Shown piece after piece: positions 52,732 through 62,186 of a DNA stretch of 64,000 nt. Under the pieces are notes generated by a model, which did not search any database, had not been told where the DNA came from, and saw only the letters and a program-made list of their open reading frames with translations. Position 1 is the first letter of the stretch, and each line of letters opens with the position of its first letter. Position numbers and translations under genes: made by a program. Source of the DNA: Rhizobium mongolense subsp. loessense (lineage in GTDB: Bacteria; Pseudomonadota; Alphaproteobacteria; Rhizobiales; Rhizobiaceae); assembly GCF_900099775.1 (NCBI RefSeq), contig NZ_FMTM01000002.1:496001-560000 (forward strand), given 5' to 3'.

Positions 52732-53919
52732 TCACGCGCCGCCGCGGTTCCAGCCCCGACCCGTGCTTCCGAACATCTCGTAGCCCGTCTCTGTGACGGC
52801 GAGCGTATCCTCGAGCTTGATGAAGCCGCGCTTCGGATGCAGCATGGTCGTCTCCACCGACAGCACCATGCCTGCCTCCAGCGGCCGGTCCGCATCGATC
52901 CCCTCATAGGCGACCGGATGATTGGTCATCAGGAACGGCGCCTCGTGGCTGATCAGGCCCATACCGTGACAGAAGAAATCGGTGAAGGCCGCAGAAGGCG
53001 ACGCCTTCAGTTCCGCCTCGGCCGCCTCGATCATCTCGCGGCCGAAAGCGCCAGCCTGAACCCTGGCAAATGCCTTATGCTGGATCGCGTCGACCTCGGC
53101 GAGCAAATCCTCGAGTTCGCCGTCCGGCTCGCCCAGCACGCCCATGCGGCAAAGGTCGCCAATATAACCGTGATAGTTCCCGCCGGAATCAATCGACAGG
53201 ACCTCGCCCTTCCCCCAGGTCTGCGGCGAGGCTGCGCGGTTGTGGCTGGAGCCGAGCGTCAGCAGGCAATATTCGAAGTGGAGCCCGCGGGTCGTCTCCT
53301 CGCGCCGGAGCTGCTCGATGATCTCCGTCTTCGTCGAGCCTTCCCGGGCGCTGGCGATCGTCGCGTTCATCGCTTCCGTGATGAGTTCAGAAGCCGCCCG
53401 CAGCTTGGCAAGCTCGTCCGGCGTCTTGATCGCGCGCAGGCGTTCGAGCGTATGCGTCGCATCGATGAAACGCGCGCCCTCGAGCCCTGCGACAAGCGCA
53501 TCGCGGGCATCCGACGGCAGGAATGCCGGCTCGATGCCGATGCGCGTCCCCGCCTTGCCGATCTTTTTCAGATGTTCGATGGCAAGCGCTGCAGCATCGA
53601 TCGTGCCCCAGGTCGCCGTGTGCACGGTCGGTGTCCAGAATGGATTGTTCTGGTGCTCGCCGCCTTCCATTCGGTTGCCGAGATAGGCCGCGTGGTCAGG
53701 TGCGCCCCTTTCGTAGACGACGACGGGCAGATACCGGCTATGGCCGATGGCATCCATGGCCGCAAAGAAGATGAACTTGTAGCCACCCATCAGATATTGC
53801 GTGTTGTGCTTGGAGGTGGCGACGATGACGTCGAGACCTGCCTCCTCCATGAGCCGGTCGAGCTTGGCCGAATCGAACGGCGCCACGGCGGGCGTTGTTT
53901 CCCTTGCGTTGATGTTCAC
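52732..53919 (-). CDS. M24-family metallopeptidase (Xaa-Pro aminopeptidase/creatinase type)
   Basis: 395 residues: an N-terminal creatinase-like domain to about 150 and a pita-bread catalytic domain. Metal ligands appear in order: SIDSGGNYHGYIGD (two aspartates), FFCHGMGL (His), SVETTML (Glu) and IKLEDTL (Glu). Start is taken as GTG at 53917-53919 with GGAGG 7 nt upstream; another GTG twelve codons earlier lacks one. Members cleave N-terminal Xaa-Pro bonds or C-N bonds such as in creatine. Last gene of the Tm-1-like operon; substrate unknown. Confidence 0.85.
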   Translation of the reverse strand: MNINARETTPAVAPFDSAKLDRLMEEAGLDVIVATSKHNTQYLMGGYKFIFFAAMDAIGHSRYLPVVVYERGAPDHAAYLGNRMEGGEHQNNPFWTPTVHTATWGTIDAAALAIEHLKKIGKAGTRIGIEPAFLPSDARDALVAGLEGARFIDATHTLERLRAIKTPDELAKLRAASELITEAMNATIASAREGSTKTEIIEQLRREETTRGLHFEYCLLTLGSSHNRAASPQTWGKGEVLSIDSGGNYHGYIGDLCRMGVLGEPDGELEDLLAEVDAIQHKAFARVQAGAFGREMIEAAEAELKASPSAAFTDFFCHGMGLISHEAPFLMTNHPVAYEGIDADRPLEAGMVLSVETTMLHPKRGFIKLEDTLAVTETGYEMFGSTGRGWNRGGA

Positions 53920-53951
53920 CGTTTTTCCTCCCAGAGAACCTATGCCCGGCT

Positions 53952-54365
53952 TCACGAGCCCGGCGGCAGAAGGCGGAAGTCCGGCAGCTCGCGAAGCGCA
54001 AGCTCCGGCCCCGCCGGCGAATAGACGACGAAGAGCTGCATGGGCTCCGCGCCGGTATTTTTCGTCGAGTGGAAACGGCCTTCCGGAACATAGACCGTGC
54101 AGCCTGGCCCGACCTTCGTCGTGATCGGATTGCCGTTCTCGTCCTCAACCATCTGCTCGCCCTCGCCGGAGATGACGAAGATGATCTCCTCTGCACCCGG
54201 ATGGTTGTGGCGGGCATGGCCCTTGCCACTCGGCAGGTCGACGACACCACCGGAAAAACGGCTGGCGCCGTTGACCTCCGGCGCCACCGTCAGCGCCAGC
54301 TTGCCCCAGTCGAAACCGAAGGCGCTCACATCCTTTGGATAGATGAAATACGCGTCCTTTGCCAT
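53952..54365 (-). CDS. Cupin-domain protein
   Basis: 137 residues, one cupin barrel. Motif 1 is GHARHNHPGAEEIIFVISGEGE and motif 2 PEGRFHSTKNTG, giving a 3-His/1-Glu metal site. GGGAGG precedes the ATG at 54363-54365. It could be a small isomerase, dioxygenase or sensor; the single domain does not tell. It lies between the M24 peptidase and the PEP-hydrolase-like gene. Confidence 0.82.
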   Translation of the reverse strand: MAKDAYFIYPKDVSAFGFDWGKLALTVAPEVNGASRFSGGVVDLPSGKGHARHNHPGAEEIIFVISGEGEQMVEDENGNPITTKVGPGCTVYVPEGRFHSTKNTGAEPMQLFVVYSPAGPELALRELPDFRLLPPGS

Positions 54366-54390
54366 GAAACGACCTCCCCCGTTTCCGTCC

Positions 54391-55233
54391 TCAGACGACC
54401 GCGCCGATGGCGAGCGCCTTGAATTCTTCCGTCTGCCTGCGGATCGCTGCCTCCGCCGGCAGGCGCTCCATCGAGCTTGCGCCGTAAAAGCCGTGGCAGC
54501 CGGGGCAACGCTCCAGGATGTAGCGCGCATCCTGAGGCATGGAGATCGGACCGCCGTGGCAGAGCACGATGACGTCGTCGCGCACGGAGCGCGCAGCCTT
54601 GGCAATCGCCATGATCTCATCGACGCAGTCATCGAGCGACTTGGCGGAGGTGGCGCCGATCGTGCCGCCGGTCGTCACCCCCATATGCGCCACGACGATG
54701 TCGGCGCCGGCAACCGTCATGTCGATCGCCTCGCTCTCATTGAAGACATAGGGCGTCGTCAATAGGTCGAGTCCGTGGGCGATGGCGATCATCTCGACCT
54801 CCAGACCGTAGCCCATGCCCGTCTCCTCGAAACTCTGTCGCATCCGGCCGTCGAAGAGGCCGATTGTGGGGAAGTTCTGCACGCCGGAAAAGCCCATTGC
54901 CTTCAGGTCGGCGAGGAAGCGCGGCATCAGCACGAAGGGGTCCGTGCCGTTGACGCCGGCAAGCACCGGCGTCGTTTTCACGACGGGAAGCACCTCGAGC
55001 GCCATGTCCTTCACGATCTCGTTGGCATTGCCATAGGCGAGCAGGCCGGCCGCCGAGCCGCGGCCCGCCATGCGGTAGCGTCCCGAATTGTAGATGATGA
55101 TGAGGTCGATGCCGCCCGCCTCCTCGGCCTTGGCGGAGATGCCCGTGCCGGCGCCGCCGCCGACGATCGGCATGCCGGCTGAGATCATGCCGTGGAACTT
55201 TTCGAGGATGGTCTTGCGGGGTATGGCTGGCAT
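54391..55233 (-). CDS. PEP hydrolase-like TIM-barrel protein (Tm-1 C-terminal homologue)
   Basis: 280 residues. [61 protein letters not shown] and [17 protein letters not shown] mark the PEP_hydrolase family, a TIM barrel related to the C-terminal half of tomato Tm-1. The reaction of the bacterial protein is not established. It follows the Tm-1-like N-terminal-domain gene by 12 bp, the same order as the two halves of the plant fusion. Confidence 0.86.
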   Translation of the reverse strand: MPAIPRKTILEKFHGMISAGMPIVGGGAGTGISAKAEEAGGIDLIIIYNSGRYRMAGRGSAAGLLAYGNANEIVKDMALEVLPVVKTTPVLAGVNGTDPFVLMPRFLADLKAMGFSGVQNFPTIGLFDGRMRQSFEETGMGYGLEVEMIAIAHGLDLLTTPYVFNESEAIDMTVAGADIVVAHMGVTTGGTIGATSAKSLDDCVDEIMAIAKAARSVRDDVIVLCHGGPISMPQDARYILERCPGCHGFYGASSMERLPAEAAIRRQTEEFKALAIGAVV

Positions 55234-55245
55234 TGATGTTGTCTC

Positions 55246-56442
55246 TCAGGGGTTGGCGATGTCACGATAGGCCGCGACGGCGGCCTCTGCGAATTGCGGG
55301 TCGTTGATATGGAGCGGCAAGCGGACGATGCGTCGCGCCGCGGTCGGTTTCACGGTCGCCTCCAGCGCGGCAAAGAGCGCGGCGTCGGCTTGCGGGTCGA
55401 AGAATACGCCGCCTTCGATGTCGAGGGCCGAGACGCCCTTCTCGGGAATGAGGAAGCGTACGGGGCCGTGGCACAGATTGAGCTTCTCGCCGATCCAGCG
55501 TCCGGTCTGCGCGCATTCGGCGGGCGTCGTGCGCATCAGCGTGACGTTCGGGTTGTGGCGGTAGAAGAGCCGGTCGGCATAGTGCCCCGGCACCGTCTCC
55601 GGGGCCCAGAAATTAACCATGTCCAGCGCGCCGACGGAGCCGACATAGGGCAAGCCTGTGCGAGCGATCGCGCCGAAACGGTCCGGGGTGGCAGGCAGGA
55701 CGCCACCGAGAAGCAGGTCGCAGACCTCGGTGGTCGTGATGTCGAGCACACCGGAGACGAGCCCGCTGTCGGCAAGCTTCTCCATCGTGCGTCCGCCCGT
55801 GCCGGTGGCGTGGAAGACCAGGCAATCGTAATCCGCCCTGAGGCGCTCGACCATGGCGGTTACTGCAGGTGTCGTTACGCCAAACATGGTAAGCCCGAGG
55901 GCCGGCTTCGACGCCGTCACCTCAGCGGGCCGGCTGGCCATGGCCGTGATCGCCTGGGCCGCATTGTGCAGGATGACCCGGCTCAGCCGGTTCAGGCCCG
56001 CCATGTCGGTGACGGAGGGCATCATCACGATGTCGGAAACATCGACATAGGGGGCGACATCGCCGGACGCGAGTGTCGAGATCATGATCTTAGGCAGGCC
56101 GAGCCGCAATTGGCGCATGCCTGCGGTGACGATCGAGGTGCCACCGCCTCCGCCGATACCGATGACGCCGGCAATGTCGTGGCGCTCGGCGAGGAAGCGC
56201 GAGAAGGCAATGCCCATCGCCTCGACCGCCCTGCCGCGGTCGTCGCAGGCAAGGACGGCTCCAACGCCCTGCGGATGGAAGGCCGCAACCGTCTCGGCAT
56301 TTATATCGACGGCGGTCGCAGGCTGGCGTGTGCCGACATCGACGCGCACGACATCGCCGCCCGCCGTCTCGACGCAAGCGGCCAGATAGGCAAGTTCCTC
56401 GCCCTTCGTATCGGCCGTTCCGACCACGTAGATGTGCTTCAT
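55246..56442 (-). CDS. Tm-1-like ATP-binding domain protein (UPF0261)
   Basis: 398 residues. MKHIYVVGTADTKGEELAYL, GIGGGGGTSIVTAGMRQLR, PKIMISTLASGDVAPYVD and VFHATGTGGRTMEKLADSG are the hallmarks of UPF0261, the N-terminal half of tomato Tm-1, where ATP binding has been seen. GGAGGAG lies just upstream of the ATG. First gene of a four-gene operon divergent from a TetR regulator. It probably forms a complex with the TIM-barrel protein encoded next; role unknown. Confidence 0.87.
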   Translation of the reverse strand: MKHIYVVGTADTKGEELAYLAACVETAGGDVVRVDVGTRQPATAVDINAETVAAFHPQGVGAVLACDDRGRAVEAMGIAFSRFLAERHDIAGVIGIGGGGGTSIVTAGMRQLRLGLPKIMISTLASGDVAPYVDVSDIVMMPSVTDMAGLNRLSRVILHNAAQAITAMASRPAEVTASKPALGLTMFGVTTPAVTAMVERLRADYDCLVFHATGTGGRTMEKLADSGLVSGVLDITTTEVCDLLLGGVLPATPDRFGAIARTGLPYVGSVGALDMVNFWAPETVPGHYADRLFYRHNPNVTLMRTTPAECAQTGRWIGEKLNLCHGPVRFLIPEKGVSALDIEGGVFFDPQADAALFAALEATVKPTAARRIVRLPLHINDPQFAEAAVAAYRDIANP

Positions 56443-56515
56443 TTCTCCTCCGCGACTAGGTGAAACCCCACCCGCCATGTCTCGCTTTCACAGCCACTCC
56501 ATCGGCTCTTGCAAA

Positions 56516-56539
56516 TTTATGAGACGAGCGTATCATAAA
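56516..56539. promoter_or_regulatory. Inverted repeat, TetR operator candidate
   Basis: TTTATGA and TCATAAA face each other across 10 bases in the divergent region between the Tm-1-like operon and the TetR gene, ending 3 bp before the proposed regulator start. A wider TGAGAC...GTCTCA repeat surrounds its right part. Confidence 0.42.
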
Positions 56540-56542
56540 GAT

Positions 56543-57184
56543 ATGCATGTCTCACGTCAACCGAACGAAACCGCCAAAACCGCCGAGCGAGGCCCGCGTG
56601 CCCGCACGCGGAAACTGATGCTCGAAACGGCAACGCGGCTCATGCAATCCGGCATCACTCCGTCGGTAAGCGAAGTCGCCGAGGCGGCCGAAGTGTCGCG
56701 TGCAACCGCCTACCGTTACTTTCCGAGCCAGGCTGCGCTCGTGCATGCCGTGGTGGATGAGGCTCTGGGGCCCATACTCGACTGGTCGTCCGACAGTCCC
56801 GATGCGCGCACCCGCGTTGCCGACCTGCTGGCGACCGCGATGCCGCGCATCGACGAGTTCGAGGCCACCTTCAAAGCGGCGCTGAAGCTTTCGCTGGACC
56901 AGTGGGCACAGCGCCAGGCCGGCACGCTCGGCAACGAGCCGTTGTTCACCCGCGGCCACCGCGTCGATCTCCTGAAGAGCGTGACCAGGCCGCTCCAGGG
57001 CACCGTGCCGCCCGAGGCCCGGGAACGCCTTGCACAGGCACTCTCCCTTGTCTTCGGCGTGGAGGTGCTGATCGTGTTGAAGGATATTTGGGGACTTACC
57101 TCCGAAAGCGCACAGTCTGTAGCCGCATGGGCGGCAAAGGCGCTCGTTGAAGCTGCGGTACGGGAGGCGGGGAGCGAGGCATGA
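56543..57184 (+). CDS. TetR/AcrR-family transcriptional regulator
   Basis: 213 residues from the ATG at 56543. Helix-turn-helix: SVSEVAEAAEVSRATAYRYFPSQAALVHAVV, followed by an all-helical ligand domain. None of the possible starts (56477, 56519, 56543) has a good ribosome site; the last is chosen because earlier ones fall in or before the likely operator, so translation may be weak or leaderless. It diverges from the Tm-1-like operon and probably represses it. Confidence 0.8.
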   Translation: MHVSRQPNETAKTAERGPRARTRKLMLETATRLMQSGITPSVSEVAEAAEVSRATAYRYFPSQAALVHAVVDEALGPILDWSSDSPDARTRVADLLATAMPRIDEFEATFKAALKLSLDQWAQRQAGTLGNEPLFTRGHRVDLLKSVTRPLQGTVPPEARERLAQALSLVFGVEVLIVLKDIWGLTSESAQSVAAWAAKALVEAAVREAGSEA

Positions 57185-57556
57185 CATTGACAACCCTTCG
57201 ACTTGGAATGAAAACTGGTTCGACCAGTTCAATTAATTCTCTTTGTGTTTGTTGTCCGGATCGGCCACGATCAAACAGACTACCCGACAAGATGGCATCC
57301 GAAAATGCGAGACTATTGGTGAGATATAGACACTTTGAAGGCGAGTCGCGGGGAGAAGCTCCGCCAAAAGTTGCTCTTGACGGCAATTATATTTGGTACT
57401 ACCAGATGAAGGAACCAGCATTCAGGCTAGCGATCTGAAACGGGCCAAGGGTCGGGGAGGCCACCACCAGAGCAAACAATCACCCATGAGGATCGGAGAG
57501 TCGGATCGGAAGGCCTGCAACGAAGCGGGAAGCGTGCATAAATGGGAGGAAAAGTT
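57185..57556. other. Promoter region of the sugar-type ABC operon
   Basis: About 370 bases without a supported gene; an 85-codon plus-strand frame at 57181 has an atypical composition (Cys- and Ser-rich) and lacks a ribosome site. The region holds an AACTGGT/ACCAGTT palindrome and AT-rich stretches, so it is likely regulatory. Confidence 0.5.
57213..57229. promoter_or_regulatory. FadR-type palindrome, GntR operator candidate
   Basis: AACTGGTTCGACCAGTT: perfect 7-bp arms around TCG. It closely resembles the FadR-type TGGT-N3-ACCA site of GntR/FCD regulators. It lies 327 bp upstream of the binding-protein gene and 28 bp after the TetR stop. Confidence 0.5.
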
Positions 57557-58864
57557 ATGCGCAAGACTATGACCGGTCTCTTGGCCGGTGTCGGCTTGAT
57601 GTGGGCCTGCGGAACGTCCGCACAAGCCCAGGAACTGACGATCTTCTGGGCCGAGTGGGACCCGGCGAACTACCTTCAGGAGCTCGTGAACGAATACGAG
57701 GCTGAAAGCGGCGTGAAGGTCACTGTCGAGACCACGCCGTGGGCCGACTTCCAGACCAAGGCCTTCACCGAGTTCAACGCCAAGGGCTCGGCCTACGATA
57801 TGGTCGTCGGCGACAGCCAGTGGATCGGCGCTGCGTCCGAAGCCGGGCACTATGTCGATCTCACCGACTTCTTCAACAAGCACAAGCTCAAAGAAGTCAT
57901 GGCGCCGGCAACGGTGAAATACTACGCCGAATATCCCTCGAACTCCGGAAAGTACTGGTCGATCCCGGCTGAAGGCGACGCCGTCGGCTGGTCCTACCGC
58001 AAGGATTGGTTCGAGGACCCCAAGGAGATGGAGGCCTTCAAGGCCAAATACGGCTACGACCTTGCCCCACCCAAGACATGGGCCGAGATGCGTGACATCG
58101 CCGAATTCTTCCATCGTCCGAACGAAAAGCGCTACGGCATCGCGATCTACACCGACAACTCCTATGACGGCCTCGTGATGGGCGTCGAAAACGCGATCTT
58201 CTCCTATGGCGGCGAGCTCGGTGATTATCAGACCTACAAGGTCGACGGCATCATCAATTCGGAGAAGAACGTCAAGGCGCTCGAAATGTATCGCGAGCTC
58301 TACGGCTTCACGCCTCCCGGCTGGGCCAAAACCTTTTTCGTCGAGAACAACCAGGCGATCACCGAGAATCTGGCGGCGATAAGCATGAACTACTTCGCCT
58401 TCTTCCCGGCGCTGGTCAACGAGGCGTCCAATCCAAACGCCAAGGTCACCGGCTTCTTCGCCAACCCGGCAGGTCCGGGCGGCGAACAGTTCGCAGCGCT
58501 CGGCGGCCAGGGTATCTCGGTCGTTTCATACTCGCAGAACCAGGAAGAGGCGATGAAATTCCTGGAATGGTTCATCAAGGACGAGACCCAGAAGCGCTGG
58601 GCCGAACTGGGCGGCTATACGGCAAGCGCCAAAGTGCTTGAATCGCCGGAATTCCAGAATGCGACACCCTATAATAAGGCCTTCTACGAGACCATGTTCA
58701 AGGTGAAGGACTTCTGGGCGACGCCTGAATATGCCGAACTGCTGATCCAGATGAATCAGCGCATCTATCCCTTCGTCACCGCCGGCGAGGGCACGGCGAA
58801 GGAAGCGCTCGACGCGCTTGCCAAGGACTGGAACACGACCTTCAAGAAGTATGGCCGTCACTAG
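57557..58864 (+). CDS. Sugar/polyol-type ABC substrate-binding protein (family 1)
   Basis: 435 residues. Signal peptide MRKTMTGLLAGVGLMWACGT with cleavage at AQAQE. ELTIFWAEWDPANYLQELVNEYEAESGVKV, DMVVGDSQWIGAASEAGHYVDLTDFF and a C-terminal helical lobe are typical SBP_bac_1 features; aromatic residues are abundant, as in carbohydrate binders. GGGAGGAAAA precedes the ATG at 57557. First gene of a six-gene importer operon, followed by a terminator-like hairpin that would leave its mRNA in excess over the membrane genes. Confidence 0.9.
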   Translation: MRKTMTGLLAGVGLMWACGTSAQAQELTIFWAEWDPANYLQELVNEYEAESGVKVTVETTPWADFQTKAFTEFNAKGSAYDMVVGDSQWIGAASEAGHYVDLTDFFNKHKLKEVMAPATVKYYAEYPSNSGKYWSIPAEGDAVGWSYRKDWFEDPKEMEAFKAKYGYDLAPPKTWAEMRDIAEFFHRPNEKRYGIAIYTDNSYDGLVMGVENAIFSYGGELGDYQTYKVDGIINSEKNVKALEMYRELYGFTPPGWAKTFFVENNQAITENLAAISMNYFAFFPALVNEASNPNAKVTGFFANPAGPGGEQFAALGGQGISVVSYSQNQEEAMKFLEWFIKDETQKRWAELGGYTASAKVLESPEFQNATPYNKAFYETMFKVKDFWATPEYAELLIQMNQRIYPFVTAGEGTAKEALDALAKDWNTTFKKYGRH

Positions 58865-58878
58865 GCATTGATGCAGCA

Positions 58879-58908
58879 CGGGAGGGCGCGTAGCTCCCTC
58901 CCGTTTTT
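58879..58908 (+). terminator. Terminator-like hairpin after the binding-protein gene
   Basis: CGGGAGGG and CCCTCCCG form an 8-bp stem with a 9-base loop followed by TTTTT. It lies within the operon, so partial termination probably sets the ratio of binding protein to membrane subunits. Confidence 0.75.
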
Positions 58909-59013
58909 CTGCACCCGAGAACCAAACGACGCATGGCACATGTTCATGCTCGGGTAATGCGCAACCGGATGCCATCACTGCGTCCAGCGCTGGGCTCTTT
59001 GAGGAGGAGCACA

Positions 59014-59919
59014 TTGGCAACCGTCGTCATGACATCCCTGGACGCGAAATCGCGTGCCGCCTCGCGCGGCATGAGCGATATCAGTATCCGCAACCTGTTC
59101 ATCATCCCGACGATCCTCTTTCTGATCGTCTTCAACATCTTTCCGCTGATCTATTCGCTCGGCTATTCCTTTACCGACTTCCGCGCCTCGTCAAACGCGC
59201 GGGCCAATTTCGTGGGCCTGCAGAACTATCGCGAGCTGCTCAACGATACCTTCATCTGGTCGAATTTCGCCATCACCGCAAAGTATGTGATCGTCTCTGT
59301 GACGGGGCAGGTGATCGTCGGCTTCGGCACCGCAATGCTGCTCAACCGCGACATTCCGCTGAAGGGTCTGCTCACCACGTTGCTCCTGCTGCCGATGATG
59401 CTGTCGATGGCAGTGGTCGGCCTCTTCTGGAAGCTGCTCTACGATCCGTCCTTCGGCATCATCAACTACGCGCTCGGCCTCGGCTCCTTTGAATGGCTGT
59501 CGAACCCCGACATGGCGCTCTACGCCGTGGCGATCACCGACATCTGGATGTGGTCGCCCTTCGTGATGCTGCTGTCGCTCGCCGGCCTTTCTGCCGTGCC
59601 GAAGCATCTCTACGAGGCGGCGGCTATCGACCGGGCAGGCCCGTTCTACACCTTCTTCCGCATCACGCTGCCGCTGGTGGCGCCGATCCTGATGATCGCG
59701 ATCATCTTCCGTACAATGGAAGCCTTCAAGACCTTCGACCTCGCCTATATCCTGACGAGCCAACCGACGACCGAGGTGATCTCGATCCGGCTCTACAAGA
59801 TGGCCTTCCAGGAATGGCAGACAGGGCGCTCCTGCGCGCTCGCCTACATCGTGCTCATCATGGTGCTCGCCATCACCAACATCTACGTCAAGTATCTCAA
59901 CAAGGTGAAGGAGCGCTGA
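59014..59919 (+). CDS. Sugar-type ABC permease (MalF/UgpA type)
   Basis: 301 residues from a TTG at 59014, which has GAGGAGGA 6 nt upstream; the ATG at 59029 is too far from it. Six membrane helices, starting IRNLFIIPTILFLIVFNIFPLIYS, and the EAA loop VPKHLYEAAAIDRAGPFYTFFRITLPLVAP. Forms half of the channel with the product at 59921. Confidence 0.88.
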   Translation: MATVVMTSLDAKSRAASRGMSDISIRNLFIIPTILFLIVFNIFPLIYSLGYSFTDFRASSNARANFVGLQNYRELLNDTFIWSNFAITAKYVIVSVTGQVIVGFGTAMLLNRDIPLKGLLTTLLLLPMMLSMAVVGLFWKLLYDPSFGIINYALGLGSFEWLSNPDMALYAVAITDIWMWSPFVMLLSLAGLSAVPKHLYEAAAIDRAGPFYTFFRITLPLVAPILMIAIIFRTMEAFKTFDLAYILTSQPTTEVISIRLYKMAFQEWQTGRSCALAYIVLIMVLAITNIYVKYLNKVKER

Positions 59920-59920
59920 G

Positions 59921-60880
59921 ATGGCTGCCGTCCAAACCCGCTCCGAACGCGCGCTCAACCGGGTGGCGATCGCCGCCGTGCTGGTCATCACGCTGATCTT
60001 CCTGGCGCCGATCTACTGGATCACCTCGACGGCCTTCAAGCCGCGCAACCTCGCCACAACCATTCCGCCGACCGTGCTTTTCGAGCCGGAAATCTCGCCC
60101 TTCGTGAAACTCTTCACCAAGCGCTCGCAACTGCGCGGAGCGCCGACTCCTGAAGAATATGCCGCCGCCCCCTGGTGGGAGCGCATGGTGTTCGACGGGG
60201 GCGAGAAGATCGTCCGCTCCGGCCGCGGCGAAATCCAGCCGTCCGGCTATCCGAACCGCTTCATGAACTCGCTGATCGTTGCCATCACGTCCACGGTGCT
60301 GGCCGTCGGCATGGGGACCTTCACGGCCTACGGCTTCTCGCGCTTCAAGGTGAAGGGAGAAGCGGACCTTCTCTTCTTCATCCTGTCGACCCGCATGCTG
60401 CCGCCCGTCGTCGTCGCCATCCCGATGTTCCTCATGTACCGCGTCGTCGGCCTCAACGACACGCACTGGGGCCTCATCATACTCTACACTGCCTTCAACC
60501 TCTCCTTCTCGGTCTGGCTCATGAAGGGCTTCATCGACGAGATCCCGAAGGAATATGAGGAGGCGGCACTCGTCGACGGCTACACCCGCATGCAGGCCTT
60601 CTTCAAGATCGTGATCCCGGAAGCGGCGACAGGCATCGCCGCCACCGCTGTCTTCTGCTTCATCACGGCCTGGAACGAATATGCATTCGCGCTGATCATG
60701 ACGAACCGGCGCGCGCAGACCGCACCGCCCTTCATCCCGAGCCAGGTAGGCTCGGGCCTGCCGGACTGGACGGTGATTGCGGCCGGCACATTCCTGTTCC
60801 TGCTGCCGGTCGCCATCTTCACCTTCCTGCTCAGGAACCATCTCCTGCGCGGCATGAGCTTCGGAGCGATCCGCAAATGA
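59921..60880 (+). CDS. Sugar-type ABC permease (MalG/UgpE type)
   Basis: 319 residues. Six membrane helices with a periplasmic insertion of about 70 residues after the first (around SPFVKLFTKRSQLRG...NRFMNSLIVAITSTV), and the EAA loop IPKEYEEAALVDGYTRMQAFFKIVIPEA. Begins 1 bp after the stop of its partner and ends with a 4-base overlap into the small membrane-protein gene. Insertions like this occur in rhizobial polyol importers. Confidence 0.88.
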   Translation: MAAVQTRSERALNRVAIAAVLVITLIFLAPIYWITSTAFKPRNLATTIPPTVLFEPEISPFVKLFTKRSQLRGAPTPEEYAAAPWWERMVFDGGEKIVRSGRGEIQPSGYPNRFMNSLIVAITSTVLAVGMGTFTAYGFSRFKVKGEADLLFFILSTRMLPPVVVAIPMFLMYRVVGLNDTHWGLIILYTAFNLSFSVWLMKGFIDEIPKEYEEAALVDGYTRMQAFFKIVIPEAATGIAATAVFCFITAWNEYAFALIMTNRRAQTAPPFIPSQVGSGLPDWTVIAAGTFLFLLPVAIFTFLLRNHLLRGMSFGAIRK

Positions 60881-61076
60881 CCTTGCGCACCCTGAGCCAG
60901 AAATATCTCGAACCAGGTTCGCAGTACCTGATGATCTTCGGCATCATCGCGCTCTGCCAGCCCTGGAACCTGTTTCTCCATCGTTACGGCTTGACGATGA
61001 CACTCGTCGGGCTGATCGCCTTCATGGTGACGACCAAAATCCCGCGGGACGAGCAACGAGACGAAGGCGGCCATTC

Positions 61077-61080
<4 letters not shown>
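60877..61080 (+). CDS. Small membrane protein of the ABC operon, 67 aa
   Basis: MTLRTLSQKYLEPGSQYLMI with two hydrophobic segments (YLMIFGIIALCQPWNLFLH and GLTMTLVGLIAFMV), ending in a charged tail. It overlaps both neighbours by 4 bases, so it is tightly coupled to the permease and the ATPase. Its position between permeases and two ATPases recalls GlpU in the glycerol importer operon of Rhizobium leguminosarum (glpSTPQUV), but the binding protein here is far shorter than GlpV-type binders. Role unknown, perhaps an accessory channel subunit. Confidence 0.8.

Positions 61081-62185
<1,105 letters not shown>

Positions 62186-62186
<1 letters not shown>

Noticed and set aside
52693..54024. Plus-strand ORF of 443 codons over the M24 peptidase gene
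   Set aside because: The minus-strand frame holds all M24 metal ligands; the plus frame is Arg- and Asp-rich without a family.
55294..56463. Plus-strand ORF of 389 codons over the Tm-1-like gene
   Set aside because: Antisense to a clear UPF0261 gene; composition typical of a shadow frame.
57181..57438. Plus-strand ORF of 85 codons after the TetR gene
   Set aside because: Cys- and Ser-rich, overlaps the FadR-type palindrome and lacks a Shine-Dalgarno; treated as promoter DNA.
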